Part shown: positions 33,436-41,967 of the stretch, piece after piece
Numbering within the stretch: the first letter of the stretch is position 1
Layout: every line of letters starts with the position of its first letter
Assembly (NCBI RefSeq): GCF_014216315.1
Contig: NZ_CP045702.1
Location: 6,324,001 to 6,388,000, forward strand
From: Streptomyces finlayi
GTDB taxonomy: Bacteria; Actinomycetota; Actinomycetes; Streptomycetales; Streptomycetaceae
DNA length: 64,000 nucleotides
Direction of reading: 5' to 3'
The notes under the pieces: model-generated
What the model saw: the letters and a program-made list of their open reading frames with translations, nothing else
What the model was told of the DNA's origin: nothing
Database searches by the model: none
Made by a program: the position numbers and the translations under genes

Positions 33436-34191
33436 TCAGAAACCGTGCCGGGAGCCGCCGTCGACGGGCACCATGATGCCGGTCAGATAGGACGCGGCGG
33501 GGGAGAGCAGGAAGGCCGCGGTCTTCCCGAACTCCTCCGGCGTGCCGTAGCGGCGCAGCGGGATCCGGGCCTCGTTGGCCGTGCGGGACGCCTCCGCGTC
33601 GCCGGACAGCGCGTCGAGTTCCCGCACCCGGTCGGTGTCGATCCGGGCCGGCAGGACTCCCACGACGCGGATACCGCGCGGACCCAGCTCGTCGGCCAGC
33701 GACTTGGCGAAGCCCGCGAGGCCGGGGCGCAGCCCGTTGGAGATGGTCAGTCCGGCGATCGGCTCGTGGACCGAGCCGGAGAGCACGAAGCCGATGACCC
33801 CGCCCTCGCCGAGCACCGCCGCCGTCGTGCGCGCCAGACGTACGGCCCCGAGGAAGACGGATTCGAAGGCCGTCCGCCACTGCTCGTCGCTGTTGTCGGC
33901 GACGAAGCCCGGTGCGGGACCGCCGACGCTGATGAGAATGCCGTCCAGTCGGCCGAACCGTTCCTTCGCGGTGTCCACGAGGAGCTGTGCGGCTGCCGGG
34001 TCGGCGTTGTCGGCGGCGAGCCCCAGGGCGTCCGGCCCCAGGTCGGCGGCTGCCGCCATGACGCTCTTCTCGTCCCGGCCGGTGATGACCACCTTCGCGC
34101 CGTCCGCGGCCAGGGCACGCGCGGTGGCGTTGCCCAGCCCGCGGGTCGCGCCGGTGACGATGTACACACGGTCCTTCAGCCCAAGATCCAT
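33436..34191 (-). CDS. SDR family oxidoreductase
   Basis: 251 residues of the classical short-chain dehydrogenase fold. Cofactor motif TGATRGLGNATARAL; NNA-like motif present as ISVGGPAPG; the usual catalytic YxxxK is altered: after SGSVHEPIAGLTISNGLRPGLAGFAKSLA no Tyr-X3-Lys is seen. This suggests a divergent or non-classical active site. NAD(P) binding looks intact. It follows the GH15 gene by 4 bases on the same strand, so co-transcription is likely. Confidence 0.85.
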   Translation of the reverse strand: MDLGLKDRVYIVTGATRGLGNATARALAADGAKVVITGRDEKSVMAAAADLGPDALGLAADNADPAAAQLLVDTAKERFGRLDGILISVGGPAPGFVADNSDEQWRTAFESVFLGAVRLARTTAAVLGEGGVIGFVLSGSVHEPIAGLTISNGLRPGLAGFAKSLADELGPRGIRVVGVLPARIDTDRVRELDALSGDAEASRTANEARIPLRRYGTPEEFGKTAAFLLSPAASYLTGIMVPVDGGSRHGF

Positions 34192-34195
34192 GGCC

Positions 34196-35989
34196 CTATC
34201 CTGCCGGGTCCTGTGCGGCGAGTGCGACCGCGGTGTTCACCAGTCCGATATGACTGAACGCCTGCGGGAAGTTGCCGAGCTGACGCCCGGCCACCGTGTC
34301 GTACTCCTCGGCGAGCAGCCCCACGTCGTTGCGCAGGGTGAGCAGCAGCTCGAAGAGCTGCCGGGCCTCGGCCGCCCGGCCGGTCTGCAGCAGTGCGTCC
34401 GCCAGCCAGAACGAGCAGACGACGAAGGCCCCCTCGCGGCCCGGCAGGCCGTCGACGGACCGGCCGTCGGTGCTGTAGCGGCGCACCAGACCGTCCCTGC
34501 CCAGCTCCTCCCGTACCGCGTCGACCGTGCCGACGACCCGGGGATCGTCCGGCGGGAGGAACCCGGTGCGCACGATCAGCAGCGTCGCGGCGTCCAGCTC
34601 CCTGGAGCCGTACGACTGCGTGAACGTGTTCCGTACGGGGTCGTACCCCTTCTCGCAGACCTCGGCGTGCACGGCGTCCCGCATCGCGCGCCACCGGTCG
34701 GCGTTCCCCGGAAGGCCGGGGCTCTCCTCCAGGGTGCGCACCGTACGGTCGGCGGCGACCCACGCCATCAGCTTGGAATGCACGAAGTGACGGCGCGCAC
34801 CGCGGATCTCCCACAGCCCCTCGTCCGGTTCGCGCCAGGTGGATTCCAGGAAGCCGAGCAGGCTGAGCTGGAGCTTCCAGGCGTGTGTCTTGCTTTCGAG
34901 ACCGGCGTCGCGGGCCAGTCCGAGCGAGTCGATGACCTCTCCGTACACATCGAGCTGCCGCTGCCGTACCGCCTCGTTGCCTGTGCGGACCGGCCGGGAA
35001 CCCTCGTAGCCGCGCAGCCAGGGCAGCTCCGTCTCCGGGAGTCTGCGCTCACCGGCCAGCCCGTACATGATCTGGAGATCCGCCGGGTCTCCGGCGACGG
35101 CCCGCAGCAGCCAGTCCCGCCAGGCGGCCGCCTCGTCCAGATATCCGCCCGCGAGCAGGGCGCCGAGAGTGAGTGTGGAGTCCCGCAGCCAGCAGTAGCG
35201 GTAGTCCCAGTTCCGTACGCCTCCGATGTCCTCCGGCAGGGAGGTGGTGGGGGCCGCCACGATGCCGCCCGTGGGGCCGTAGGTGAGTGCCTTCAGGGTG
35301 ATGAGGGAGCGCAGGACGGCCTGGCGGTACTCGCCCTGATAGGTGCACCGGCCTGCCCACTCCGCCCAGTCGGACAGGGTGTGACCGAGCGCCTCGTACG
35401 GATCGATGAGCTTGGGACGCGGCGCGTGCGATGCGTGCCAGGTGAGGACGAACGCCACCTGTTCGCCCTCGGCCACCGTGAACGAGGAGCAGGTGGAGAA
35501 CTGCTGACCCCAGGTCTTGACCGGCGGATCACTGCGCAGCCATACGGAGTCGGGGCCGGCCACGGCCACCCGGTGGCCGTGCGAGCGGCGCATCCAGGGC
35601 ACGACGGAACCGAAGTCGAAGCGCAGCCGCAGGACGGAACTCATGTCCACGCTGCCGCTGATGCCCTCGACGATCCTCATGAGGTCCGGGGCCTTGTCGC
35701 GCTGGGGCATGAAGTCGGTCACCTTGACGGTGCCGGTCCGGGTCTCCCAGAACGTCTCCAGTACGAGGGAGTCACCCGCGTATCCGCGCCGCGTGCAGGT
35801 GTCCGAGCTGTCCGTTCCCTTGGGGGCGATGCGCCAGTGGCCGTTGTCCTCGTCGCCGAGCAGCGCGGCGAAGCAGGCGCCGGAGTCGAAGCGGGGCAGA
35901 CAGAGCCAGTCGACGGAACCGTTCCTGCCGACCAGGGCGGCGGTCTGGAGATCACCGATCAGGGCGTAGTCCTCGATGCGTGGGGTCAC
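34196..35989 (-). CDS. glycoside hydrolase family 15 protein (glucoamylase/trehalase type)
   Basis: 597 residues, cytoplasmic (no signal peptide). The N-terminal beta-sandwich starts RIEDYALIGDLQTAALVGRNGSVDWLCLPRFDS. The (alpha/alpha)6 barrel contains NWDYRYCWLRDSTLTLGALL (first catalytic region) and CSFWLADALLQTGRAAEARQLFE. These match the actinobacterial GH15 group that includes mycobacterial trehalases. GTG start at 35989. Likely hydrolyses trehalose or malto-oligosaccharides. Coupled to the SDR gene. Confidence 0.9.
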   Translation of the reverse strand: MTPRIEDYALIGDLQTAALVGRNGSVDWLCLPRFDSGACFAALLGDEDNGHWRIAPKGTDSSDTCTRRGYAGDSLVLETFWETRTGTVKVTDFMPQRDKAPDLMRIVEGISGSVDMSSVLRLRFDFGSVVPWMRRSHGHRVAVAGPDSVWLRSDPPVKTWGQQFSTCSSFTVAEGEQVAFVLTWHASHAPRPKLIDPYEALGHTLSDWAEWAGRCTYQGEYRQAVLRSLITLKALTYGPTGGIVAAPTTSLPEDIGGVRNWDYRYCWLRDSTLTLGALLAGGYLDEAAAWRDWLLRAVAGDPADLQIMYGLAGERRLPETELPWLRGYEGSRPVRTGNEAVRQRQLDVYGEVIDSLGLARDAGLESKTHAWKLQLSLLGFLESTWREPDEGLWEIRGARRHFVHSKLMAWVAADRTVRTLEESPGLPGNADRWRAMRDAVHAEVCEKGYDPVRNTFTQSYGSRELDAATLLIVRTGFLPPDDPRVVGTVDAVREELGRDGLVRRYSTDGRSVDGLPGREGAFVVCSFWLADALLQTGRAAEARQLFELLLTLRNDVGLLAEEYDTVAGRQLGNFPQAFSHIGLVNTAVALAAQDPAG

Positions 35990-36106
35990 GCTCTGGCGTG
36001 TTCCCGGACCTGCGCCCTGTTAAGCGGACAGGGGCGGGCGGTTGTGCTTCCCAGGCCGTTCGCCCCGGCGGGACTCGGGAGCGACCAGTGCGTCCGGTGC
36101 GACGGG

Positions 36107-36940
36107 TCAGACCGTGGCGCCGGCGGTCGCGGGCCTGCCCGGCTCCTCGGCGCTCTCGCCCCGCGCCGCGGCCTCCTGGAGATCGCGCTTCTCCCGGCGT
36201 ACGAGAACGACCCAGCCGACCGGCACACCGGCGGCGAACAGCCACCACTGCACGGCGTACGCCATGTGCGCGCCGATGGAGCTGTCATCGGGTGAGGCGA
36301 TCTGTTCGGGGGAGCCCCCGTAGGGCTCGGGCCCGGTCTGTTCGAGGTAGCCGCCGAGAACCGGCCGGGACAGCAGCGCGGACTGCTGGTCGCTGTTGAT
36401 CAGCATGACCTGGCGGTCCGGCAGGCCCGACAGGTCCTTGATGCCACTGCTGCCGGTGGTCTCGTCGGCCTTGAGCCGTCCGGTGACGGTCACCTCGCCC
36501 CTGGGCGGGGCCGGGACCTTCGGGAACGCCCGCTGGTCGCCGTCGGTCGGCACCCAGCCCCGGTTCACCAGGACGGTGCCCCCGTCCGTGAGGTCGAGCG
36601 GGGTCAGGACGTGGGCCCCGAGCCGGTCGTCATCGGAGGTCCGCCGCCGTACGACCACTTCGTGCGCGGTGTCGAACGTCCCCGTGGCGGTGACCGCGCG
36701 CCAGTAGTCGGCTCGCGGGACGGTGTGCCCGGGGGAGGTCAGTTCGGCGACCGGGACCGGCTTCGCTTTGAGGTTGTGGGAGATCAGCGCGTTCTGGGCG
36801 ACCCGGTGCTGATGCCGGTGCAGCTGCCAGAAGCCCAGCTCGACCATCGTCGGAATCAGGACGAGCGCGAGCAGGGCGAGGATCACCCACTGCCGGGTCA
36901 ACAGGAAGCGGTACACCCCATGACGGTACAACCGGGTCAT
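36107..36940 (-). CDS. SURF1 family cytochrome oxidase biogenesis protein
   Basis: 277 residues from ATG 36940. Typical SURF1 order: TM1 (WVILALLALVLIPTMVELGFWQLHRHQHR), a periplasmic domain with YWRAVTATGTFDT, VLVNRGWVPTD, then C-terminal HMAYAVQWWLFAAGVPVGWVVLVRREKR (TM2). It assists assembly of the aa3-type cytochrome c oxidase/heme a insertion. The open frame upstream of 36940 is overlapped by the next gene and is unlikely to be coding. Confidence 0.92.
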   Translation of the reverse strand: MTRLYRHGVYRFLLTRQWVILALLALVLIPTMVELGFWQLHRHQHRVAQNALISHNLKAKPVPVAELTSPGHTVPRADYWRAVTATGTFDTAHEVVVRRRTSDDDRLGAHVLTPLDLTDGGTVLVNRGWVPTDGDQRAFPKVPAPPRGEVTVTGRLKADETTGSSGIKDLSGLPDRQVMLINSDQQSALLSRPVLGGYLEQTGPEPYGGSPEQIASPDDSSIGAHMAYAVQWWLFAAGVPVGWVVLVRREKRDLQEAAARGESAEEPGRPATAGATV

Positions 36941-37008
36941 GGGGTGCTGAACGCAGGGGGTCGGCGTAGCGGCCGGCGTCGGTGGCCGCCCGGGGCACAG
37001 CCCGCCCG

Positions 37009-37242
37009 TCACACTTTGTCGACGATGCCCGCCCTTCCCTCGGCCCGGGCGCAGTGGGCCCCGCAGTACCACTGGCCCTCGACCTCGACACCCTGCCCGA
37101 TGACCTGGACCCGGCAGTGCTCACAGATGGGCGCCATGCGGTGGATGGCGCAGGAGAAGCAGTCGAAGACGTGCACCGCGCCCTGCGCGTGCACCTCGAA
37201 GGACATGCCGTAGTCGTTTCCGCAAACCTCGCAACGTGCCAT
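37009..37242 (-). CDS. small zinc-ribbon-like protein
   Basis: 77 residues with CEVCGN, CFSCAIH, CEHCRV and CGAHCAR: at least eight Cys plus His, arranged as a double treble-clef or zinc ribbon. The start MARCEVCGNDYGMSFEV and the AHCAR segment are typical of a conserved actinobacterial family of unknown role. 68 bases upstream of SURF1 on the same strand. Metal binding is inferred. Confidence 0.8.
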   Translation of the reverse strand: MARCEVCGNDYGMSFEVHAQGAVHVFDCFSCAIHRMAPICEHCRVQVIGQGVEVEGQWYCGAHCARAEGRAGIVDKV

Positions 37243-37305
37243 GCGCCACAGGGTGTGACGCGGGGCGGCGGCGGGCGAGCGGATGGCGGGCGAGTCGCGC
37301 CCGGT

Positions 37306-38280
37306 TCACTCCGATGACGGCGCGGGCGCCACGTCCCTCAGCAGATGGGTGAAGGCGCTCTCCTCCAGGATCGGCGTCCCGAACGACTTCGCCTTCACCG
37401 TCTTCGACGTCGCGGCGTCCGGGTCGTTGGTGACGAGCAGGCTGGTCAGCCGCGAGACGCCGCTCGCCACGTGCAGCCCGGCCTCCACGGCGCGGTCCTC
37501 CAGCAGCTCACGGTCGATCGAGGTGTCCCCGGAGAAGGCCACCCGCATGCCCTGCATGAGGGGCTTCTCCTTCTCGTACCGCCCCGGATTCGGATACGGG
37601 CACGCCGGGAGCTTGCGCGAGGCACGCCAGCTGTTCTGACCGTGCGAAGCCTGATATCCGATCCGGGGGGTGACCGGGGAGTCGGACCACTCGGTCAGTG
37701 GCCGGCACTCCAGCAGAGGCAGCCGCACCCCGCCGAGCGCCGCGGCGTGCAGACTCGGCCGGAACGCCTCGGCCAGCACCCGGGCGTCGTCGAGCGCGTG
37801 GTGCGCGCGCTGCTGCACCACGCCGAAGTGCGCGGCCAGCGACTCCAGCTTGTGGTTGGGCAGCGGCAGCCGCAGCTCCTTGGAGAGGGCGATGGTGCAC
37901 AGGCGCTGTTCCACAGGAGCGACGGCGGAGGCCCGTGCGTACTCACGGGCGATCATCGACCAGTCGAATGCCGCGTTGTGCGCGACGAGCACCCGGTCCG
38001 CGAGCCGCTCGGACAACTGCGCGGCCACCTCCGGGAAGAGCGGGGCGCCTTCCAGTACGTCGCTGGTCAGCCCGTGGATCCAGACGGGACCCGGGTCCCG
38101 CTCGGGGTTGACCAGTGTGTACCAGTGATCCTCCACATTGCCCTGGGCGTCGAGCCGGTAGACGGCAGCCGACACTATCCGGTCGTCGCGGGCGAGTCCG
38201 GTGGTCTCCACGTCGACGACCGCGTACCCCTGGGGGTAGGCGGTCGGCCACGGCGCTGCGGTCTGACGGTCGTCGAGCAT
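37306..38280 (-). CDS. DEDDh 3'-5' exonuclease with C-terminal BRCT domain
   Basis: About 324 residues. The exonuclease motifs are AVVDVETTGLARDD (D and E), LVAHNAAFDWSMI (D) and RAHHALDDARVLAEAF (His, D), as in the DNA polymerase III epsilon group. Residues about 230-315 are a BRCT-like domain with GMRVAFSGDTSIDRELLEDRAVEAGLHV and TSLLVTNDP. ATG at 38280 is chosen; the long N-terminal extension in frame is non-homologous. Likely a repair nuclease rather than the replicative proofreader. Confidence 0.88.
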   Translation of the reverse strand: MLDDRQTAAPWPTAYPQGYAVVDVETTGLARDDRIVSAAVYRLDAQGNVEDHWYTLVNPERDPGPVWIHGLTSDVLEGAPLFPEVAAQLSERLADRVLVAHNAAFDWSMIAREYARASAVAPVEQRLCTIALSKELRLPLPNHKLESLAAHFGVVQQRAHHALDDARVLAEAFRPSLHAAALGGVRLPLLECRPLTEWSDSPVTPRIGYQASHGQNSWRASRKLPACPYPNPGRYEKEKPLMQGMRVAFSGDTSIDRELLEDRAVEAGLHVASGVSRLTSLLVTNDPDAATSKTVKAKSFGTPILEESAFTHLLRDVAPAPSSE

Positions 38281-38387
38281 GGTCACAGAGAATACGGGCC
38301 GCGACTGACAGTCCCCTATTCGGCCGTCTCCGTGAACGCGGCGGCGCCGGGCGACACGGGCTCCGACAGCGGTGAGACCATCTCCGG

Positions 38388-39098
38388 GTGACGGACGCAC
38401 AGATTCATGAGGAAGCCCACGGGGGACTCGGCGCACGGCTGAACTGGCTCCGCGCCGCGGTCCTCGGCGCCAACGACGGTGTGGTGTCCACCGCCGGCCT
38501 GGTGGTCGGCGTCGCCGGAGCGACCAGCGACCGTGGCGCCCTGTTCACGGCGGGGCTGGCCGGGCTGCTCGCCGGGTCCATGTCGATGGCGGCCGGTGAG
38601 TACGTATCGGTCTCCACCCAGCGCGACTCGGAGAAGGCCGCCCTGGCGACCGAGCGCCGCGAGCTCTCGGAGACCCCCGAGGCCGAACTCGCCGAACTCA
38701 CCGGCCTCCTGGAGGACAAGGGCCTGAGCACGGCGGTGGCCAAGGAGGCCGCGCTCCAGCTCACCGAACGCGACGCCCTGCGCGCTCACGCCCAGGTCGA
38801 GCTGGGCATCGACCCGGACGGTCTGACGAATCCGTGGCACGCCGCGGGCGCGAGCTTCCTGGCCTTCACGCTGGGGGCGCTCCTGCCCCTGCTCGCCATC
38901 CTGCTGCCGCCGGTCCCACTGAGGCTGCCGGTCACCGTGGTGTCGGTCATGGCCACCCTGGCGCTGACGGGGTGGTGGAGCGCCCGCCTCGGAGCGGCGG
39001 CACCCTGGCCCGCCGTCCTGCGCAACGTGGGCGGGGGAGCGGTGGCGATGGCGGTCACGTACGCGGCGGGGGCGGCGCTCGGGGCCGCGGGCGTGTGA
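38388..39098 (+). CDS. VIT1/CCC1 family transporter
   Basis: 236 residues. N-terminal LGARLNWLRAAVLGANDGVVSTAGLVVGVAGA is the VIT1/CCC1 signature. The amphipathic loop AAGEYVSVSTQRDSEKAA with metal-binding Glu follows TM2, then the acidic cytoplasmic helices typical of the metal-binding domain. Three further membrane helices lie at the C-terminus. Exports Fe2+/Mn2+ from the cytosol in the family. GTG start at 38388, 107 bases from the divergent exonuclease. Confidence 0.93.
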   Translation: MTDAQIHEEAHGGLGARLNWLRAAVLGANDGVVSTAGLVVGVAGATSDRGALFTAGLAGLLAGSMSMAAGEYVSVSTQRDSEKAALATERRELSETPEAELAELTGLLEDKGLSTAVAKEAALQLTERDALRAHAQVELGIDPDGLTNPWHAAGASFLAFTLGALLPLLAILLPPVPLRLPVTVVSVMATLALTGWWSARLGAAAPWPAVLRNVGGGAVAMAVTYAAGAALGAAGV

Positions 39099-39237
39099 GA
39101 GGCCGTCCGGTCCCGTCGCCGCCGCTCCCGCGCCACCGTTCTTGGCGGAAGTCACCAACGGCTGCTGACACGCGGTCTCGCATACTTGTGGGTAACAACG
39201 TCTAGCGGCAGTCGGCCGACGCCTCTACGGTGCTCGC

Positions 39238-40137
39238 ATGGAGCCGAACCTGCCCGATGTCGTGCTGTGGTCAATACCAGCCTTCGTCCTGCTCACCGTG
39301 GTCGAAATGGTCAGTTACCGGTTCCGTCCGGACGAGGAAGCCGCCGGATACGACACCAAGGACGCCGCCACCAGCGTCACCATGGGACTCGGCAGCCTGG
39401 TGTTCGACCTGCTGTGGAAGATCCCCATCGTCGCGGCATACACCGCCGTCTACGAACTGACTCCGCTGCGCGTCCCCGTCCTGTGGTGGACGGTCCTGCT
39501 GATGCTGCTCGCCCAGGACTTCTTCTACTACTGGTCCCACCGCGGCCACCACGTCATCCGGATCCTCTGGGCCAGCCACGTGGTCCACCACTCCAGCCGT
39601 AAGTTCAACCTCACCACCGCGCTCCGTCAGCCCTGGACCTCGCTGACCGTCTGGCCGTTCTACGTCCCCCTCATCGCCCTCGGCGTCCACCCGGCCGCGC
39701 TCGCCTTCTGCTCCGCCGTCAACCTCGTCTACCAGTTCTGGGTGCACACCGAGCGCGTCGACAAGCTGCCCAGGCCCTTCGAGTACGTACTCAACACGCC
39801 CTCCCACCACCGCGTGCACCATGCCTCCCAAGGCGGCTACCTGGACCGCAACTTCGGCGGCATCCTGATCGTCTGGGACCGGCTCTTCCGGTCGTTCGTC
39901 GCCGAGACCGAACGGCCCGTTTTCGGCCTGACGAAGAACATCGCGACGAACAACCCGCTGCGCGTGGCCACCCACGAGTACGCGGCCATCGCCCGCGACG
40001 TCCGGGCGGCGCGCACCTGGCGCGAGCGCGCCGGACGGGTCTTCCGGGGACCGGGCTGGCAGCCCGCGACGACTGTCGCCGTTGCCGCCACCGTCACCGC
40101 CGCAGCCCCGGCCGCAGCCCCGGAAGGCACCCGATGA
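39238..40137 (+). CDS. fatty acid hydroxylase superfamily (sterol desaturase/AGMO-like) membrane enzyme
   Basis: 299 residues with about four membrane segments. The eight-histidine di-iron cluster is visible: WSHRGHH, ASHVVHHSS, and HHRVHHASQG further on, in the order of sterol desaturase and alkylglycerol monooxygenase proteins. The C-terminal 40 residues are Ala-rich. It overlaps the lysoplasmalogenase gene by ATGA. The neighbour suggests an O-alkyl lipid as substrate rather than a sterol. Confidence 0.9.
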   Translation: MEPNLPDVVLWSIPAFVLLTVVEMVSYRFRPDEEAAGYDTKDAATSVTMGLGSLVFDLLWKIPIVAAYTAVYELTPLRVPVLWWTVLLMLLAQDFFYYWSHRGHHVIRILWASHVVHHSSRKFNLTTALRQPWTSLTVWPFYVPLIALGVHPAALAFCSAVNLVYQFWVHTERVDKLPRPFEYVLNTPSHHRVHHASQGGYLDRNFGGILIVWDRLFRSFVAETERPVFGLTKNIATNNPLRVATHEYAAIARDVRAARTWRERAGRVFRGPGWQPATTVAVAATVTAAAPAAAPEGTR

Positions 40138-40817
40138 GCGCTCCCGTCCCGAGCCGGGACCGGCTCGCACGCCCCCTGTTCCTCGCGTTCCTCGTCGCGA
40201 CGGCCATCGACCTCGCCGGGGTACTGGCCGACATCCCTCTCGCGCACCTCGTCGCCAAGCCGCTGCTGATGCCGCTGCTCGCCGCGTACGCGGTGGCCCG
40301 CCGAGGTCCCCGGCTGCTCGTCGCCGCGCTGCTCTTCGGGTGGGGCGGCGACACGCTGCTGCTGGCCGACCAGGACATCGCCTTCCTCCTCGGCATGGGC
40401 TCCTTCGCCCTCGGCCACGTCTGTTACCTGAGGCTGTTCGGCCGCGCCCGGGGCTCCGTGTCCGCAGCCGTCGGATACGCCGTCGTGCTCACCGGCTTCC
40501 TCGTGCTGATCTGGTCCGACCTCCCCGCCGACCTGCGGATTCCACTGACCGGCTACAGCCTGCTGCTCACCGCCATGGCCTGGCGGGCGGGCGTCCTCGG
40601 GCGGTACGCGGCAGTCGGCGGGGCGCTCTTCCTGCTCTCCGACGCACTGATCGCCACCGGCATCGCCGACTGGCCCCAACTGCCCGCCCCCGACTTCTGG
40701 GTCATGCTCACCTACATCGCGGCCCAGTACCTCCTGACCACCGGCGTACTCGCACACCGTGCGGGTTCCGCGGCGGACGGCACCGGGGCGTACCGTGAAC
40801 GCCGTATCGCCATCTGA
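40134..40817 (+). CDS. YhhN/TMEM86-family lysoplasmalogenase
   Basis: 227 residues, seven to eight hydrophobic helices. Family features: AKPLLMPLLAAYAV, LFGWGGDTLLL, FLLGMGSFALGHVCYL, and FLLSDALIATGI with the conserved acidic residues. The family hydrolyses the vinyl-ether bond of lysoplasmalogens to give a fatty aldehyde. ATG overlaps the desaturase-like stop. 27 bases separate it from the alcohol dehydrogenase gene. Confidence 0.9.
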   Translation: MSAPVPSRDRLARPLFLAFLVATAIDLAGVLADIPLAHLVAKPLLMPLLAAYAVARRGPRLLVAALLFGWGGDTLLLADQDIAFLLGMGSFALGHVCYLRLFGRARGSVSAAVGYAVVLTGFLVLIWSDLPADLRIPLTGYSLLLTAMAWRAGVLGRYAAVGGALFLLSDALIATGIADWPQLPAPDFWVMLTYIAAQYLLTTGVLAHRAGSAADGTGAYRERRIAI

Positions 40818-40844
40818 GACCGAGACCAGCGAGGACACCGACCC

Positions 40845-41888
40845 ATGCGCGCCACCGTCATCCACGCTCCCCACGACATCCGCGTGCAGGAGGTGCCCGA
40901 CCCCACGATCCAGCAGCCCACCGACGTGGTCCTGCGGGTCCTGCGGGCCTGCATCTGCGGCAGCGACCTGTGGGCCTACCGGGGCGAGTCCCCCCGGCAG
41001 CCGGGCCAGCGCATCGGACACGAGTTCCTCGGCATCGTCGAAGAGGCGGGCCACGAGGTCAGCGGCTTCGCGGCGGGTGACCTCGTGGTCGCCCCGTTCG
41101 TCTGGTCCGACGGCACCTGCACGTACTGCGCGGACGGCCTCACCACCTCCTGCGCGCAGGGCGGTTTCTGGGGCTCGGCCGGCTCCGACGGCGGCCAGGG
41201 CGAGGCGGTCAGGGTGCCGTTCGCCGACGGAACCCTCGTCAAGCTCCCCGCCGCCGCGGCGGCCGACGAGCGGCTGCTCACCTCGCTCCTGGCCCTCTCC
41301 GACGTGCTGGGCACCGGCCACCACGCCGCCCTCGGCGCGGGCGTGAAGCCGGGCAGCACGGTCGCCGTCGTCGGCGACGGAGCGGTCGGCCTGTGCGGGG
41401 TCATGGCGGCCAAGCGCCTCGGCGCCGAGCGGATCATCGCCCTCGGCCGCCACAGCGCCCGTACGGACATCGCCCGTGCCTTCGGTGCCACGGACGTCGT
41501 CGCCGAGCGCGGCGAAGCGGCCCTCGCCGCCGTACGGGAACTGACCCGGGGCGAAGGCGCCCACTGCGTGATCGAGGCCGTCGGCACCGAGCAGTCGATG
41601 CGTACGGCGACCGGCATCGTCCGCGACGGCGGCGCCATCGGTTACGTCGGTATCCCGCACGGCAGCGGCACCGGACTCGACCTCGACGTCATGTTCGACC
41701 GGAACATCACCCTGCGCGGCGGCGTCGCCCCGGTGCGCACGTACATCCCGGAACTGCTCCCCGACATACTGGACGGCACGATCGACCCGTCGCCCGTCTT
41801 CGACCTGACGGTCGGTCTCGACGGGGTGCCCGGCGGCTACAAGGCGATGGACGAGCGTACGGCCCTGAAGGTCCTCATCAAGCCGTAA
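40845..41888 (+). CDS. zinc-dependent alcohol dehydrogenase
   Basis: 347 residues of the medium-chain dehydrogenase family. Catalytic zinc ligands in RACICGSDLWAYRG and IGHEFLGIVEEAGHEV; structural-zinc cysteines are partial (CTYCADGLTTSCAQGG). NAD(P) loop: VAVVGDGAVGLCGVMAAKRLGAERII. Likely oxidises or reduces an aldehyde/alcohol, possibly the fatty aldehyde released by its neighbour; that link is inferred from gene order. Confidence 0.9.
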   Translation: MRATVIHAPHDIRVQEVPDPTIQQPTDVVLRVLRACICGSDLWAYRGESPRQPGQRIGHEFLGIVEEAGHEVSGFAAGDLVVAPFVWSDGTCTYCADGLTTSCAQGGFWGSAGSDGGQGEAVRVPFADGTLVKLPAAAAADERLLTSLLALSDVLGTGHHAALGAGVKPGSTVAVVGDGAVGLCGVMAAKRLGAERIIALGRHSARTDIARAFGATDVVAERGEAALAAVRELTRGEGAHCVIEAVGTEQSMRTATGIVRDGGAIGYVGIPHGSGTGLDLDVMFDRNITLRGGVAPVRTYIPELLPDILDGTIDPSPVFDLTVGLDGVPGGYKAMDERTALKVLIKP

Positions 41889-41914
41889 GGACCGCCGAGC
41901 CGATCGGGGGCAGC

Positions 41915-41950
41915 AGGAAGGGCCGGGGACCGCCGTCCCCGGCCCTTCCT
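41915..41950. terminator. bidirectional terminator
   Basis: A perfect 16-bp stem (AGGAAGGGCCGGGGAC and complement) with the four-base loop CGCC, between the convergent alcohol dehydrogenase and subtilase genes. Confidence 0.85.
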
Positions 41951-41967
41951 CATGGTGTCCGGCCGGG

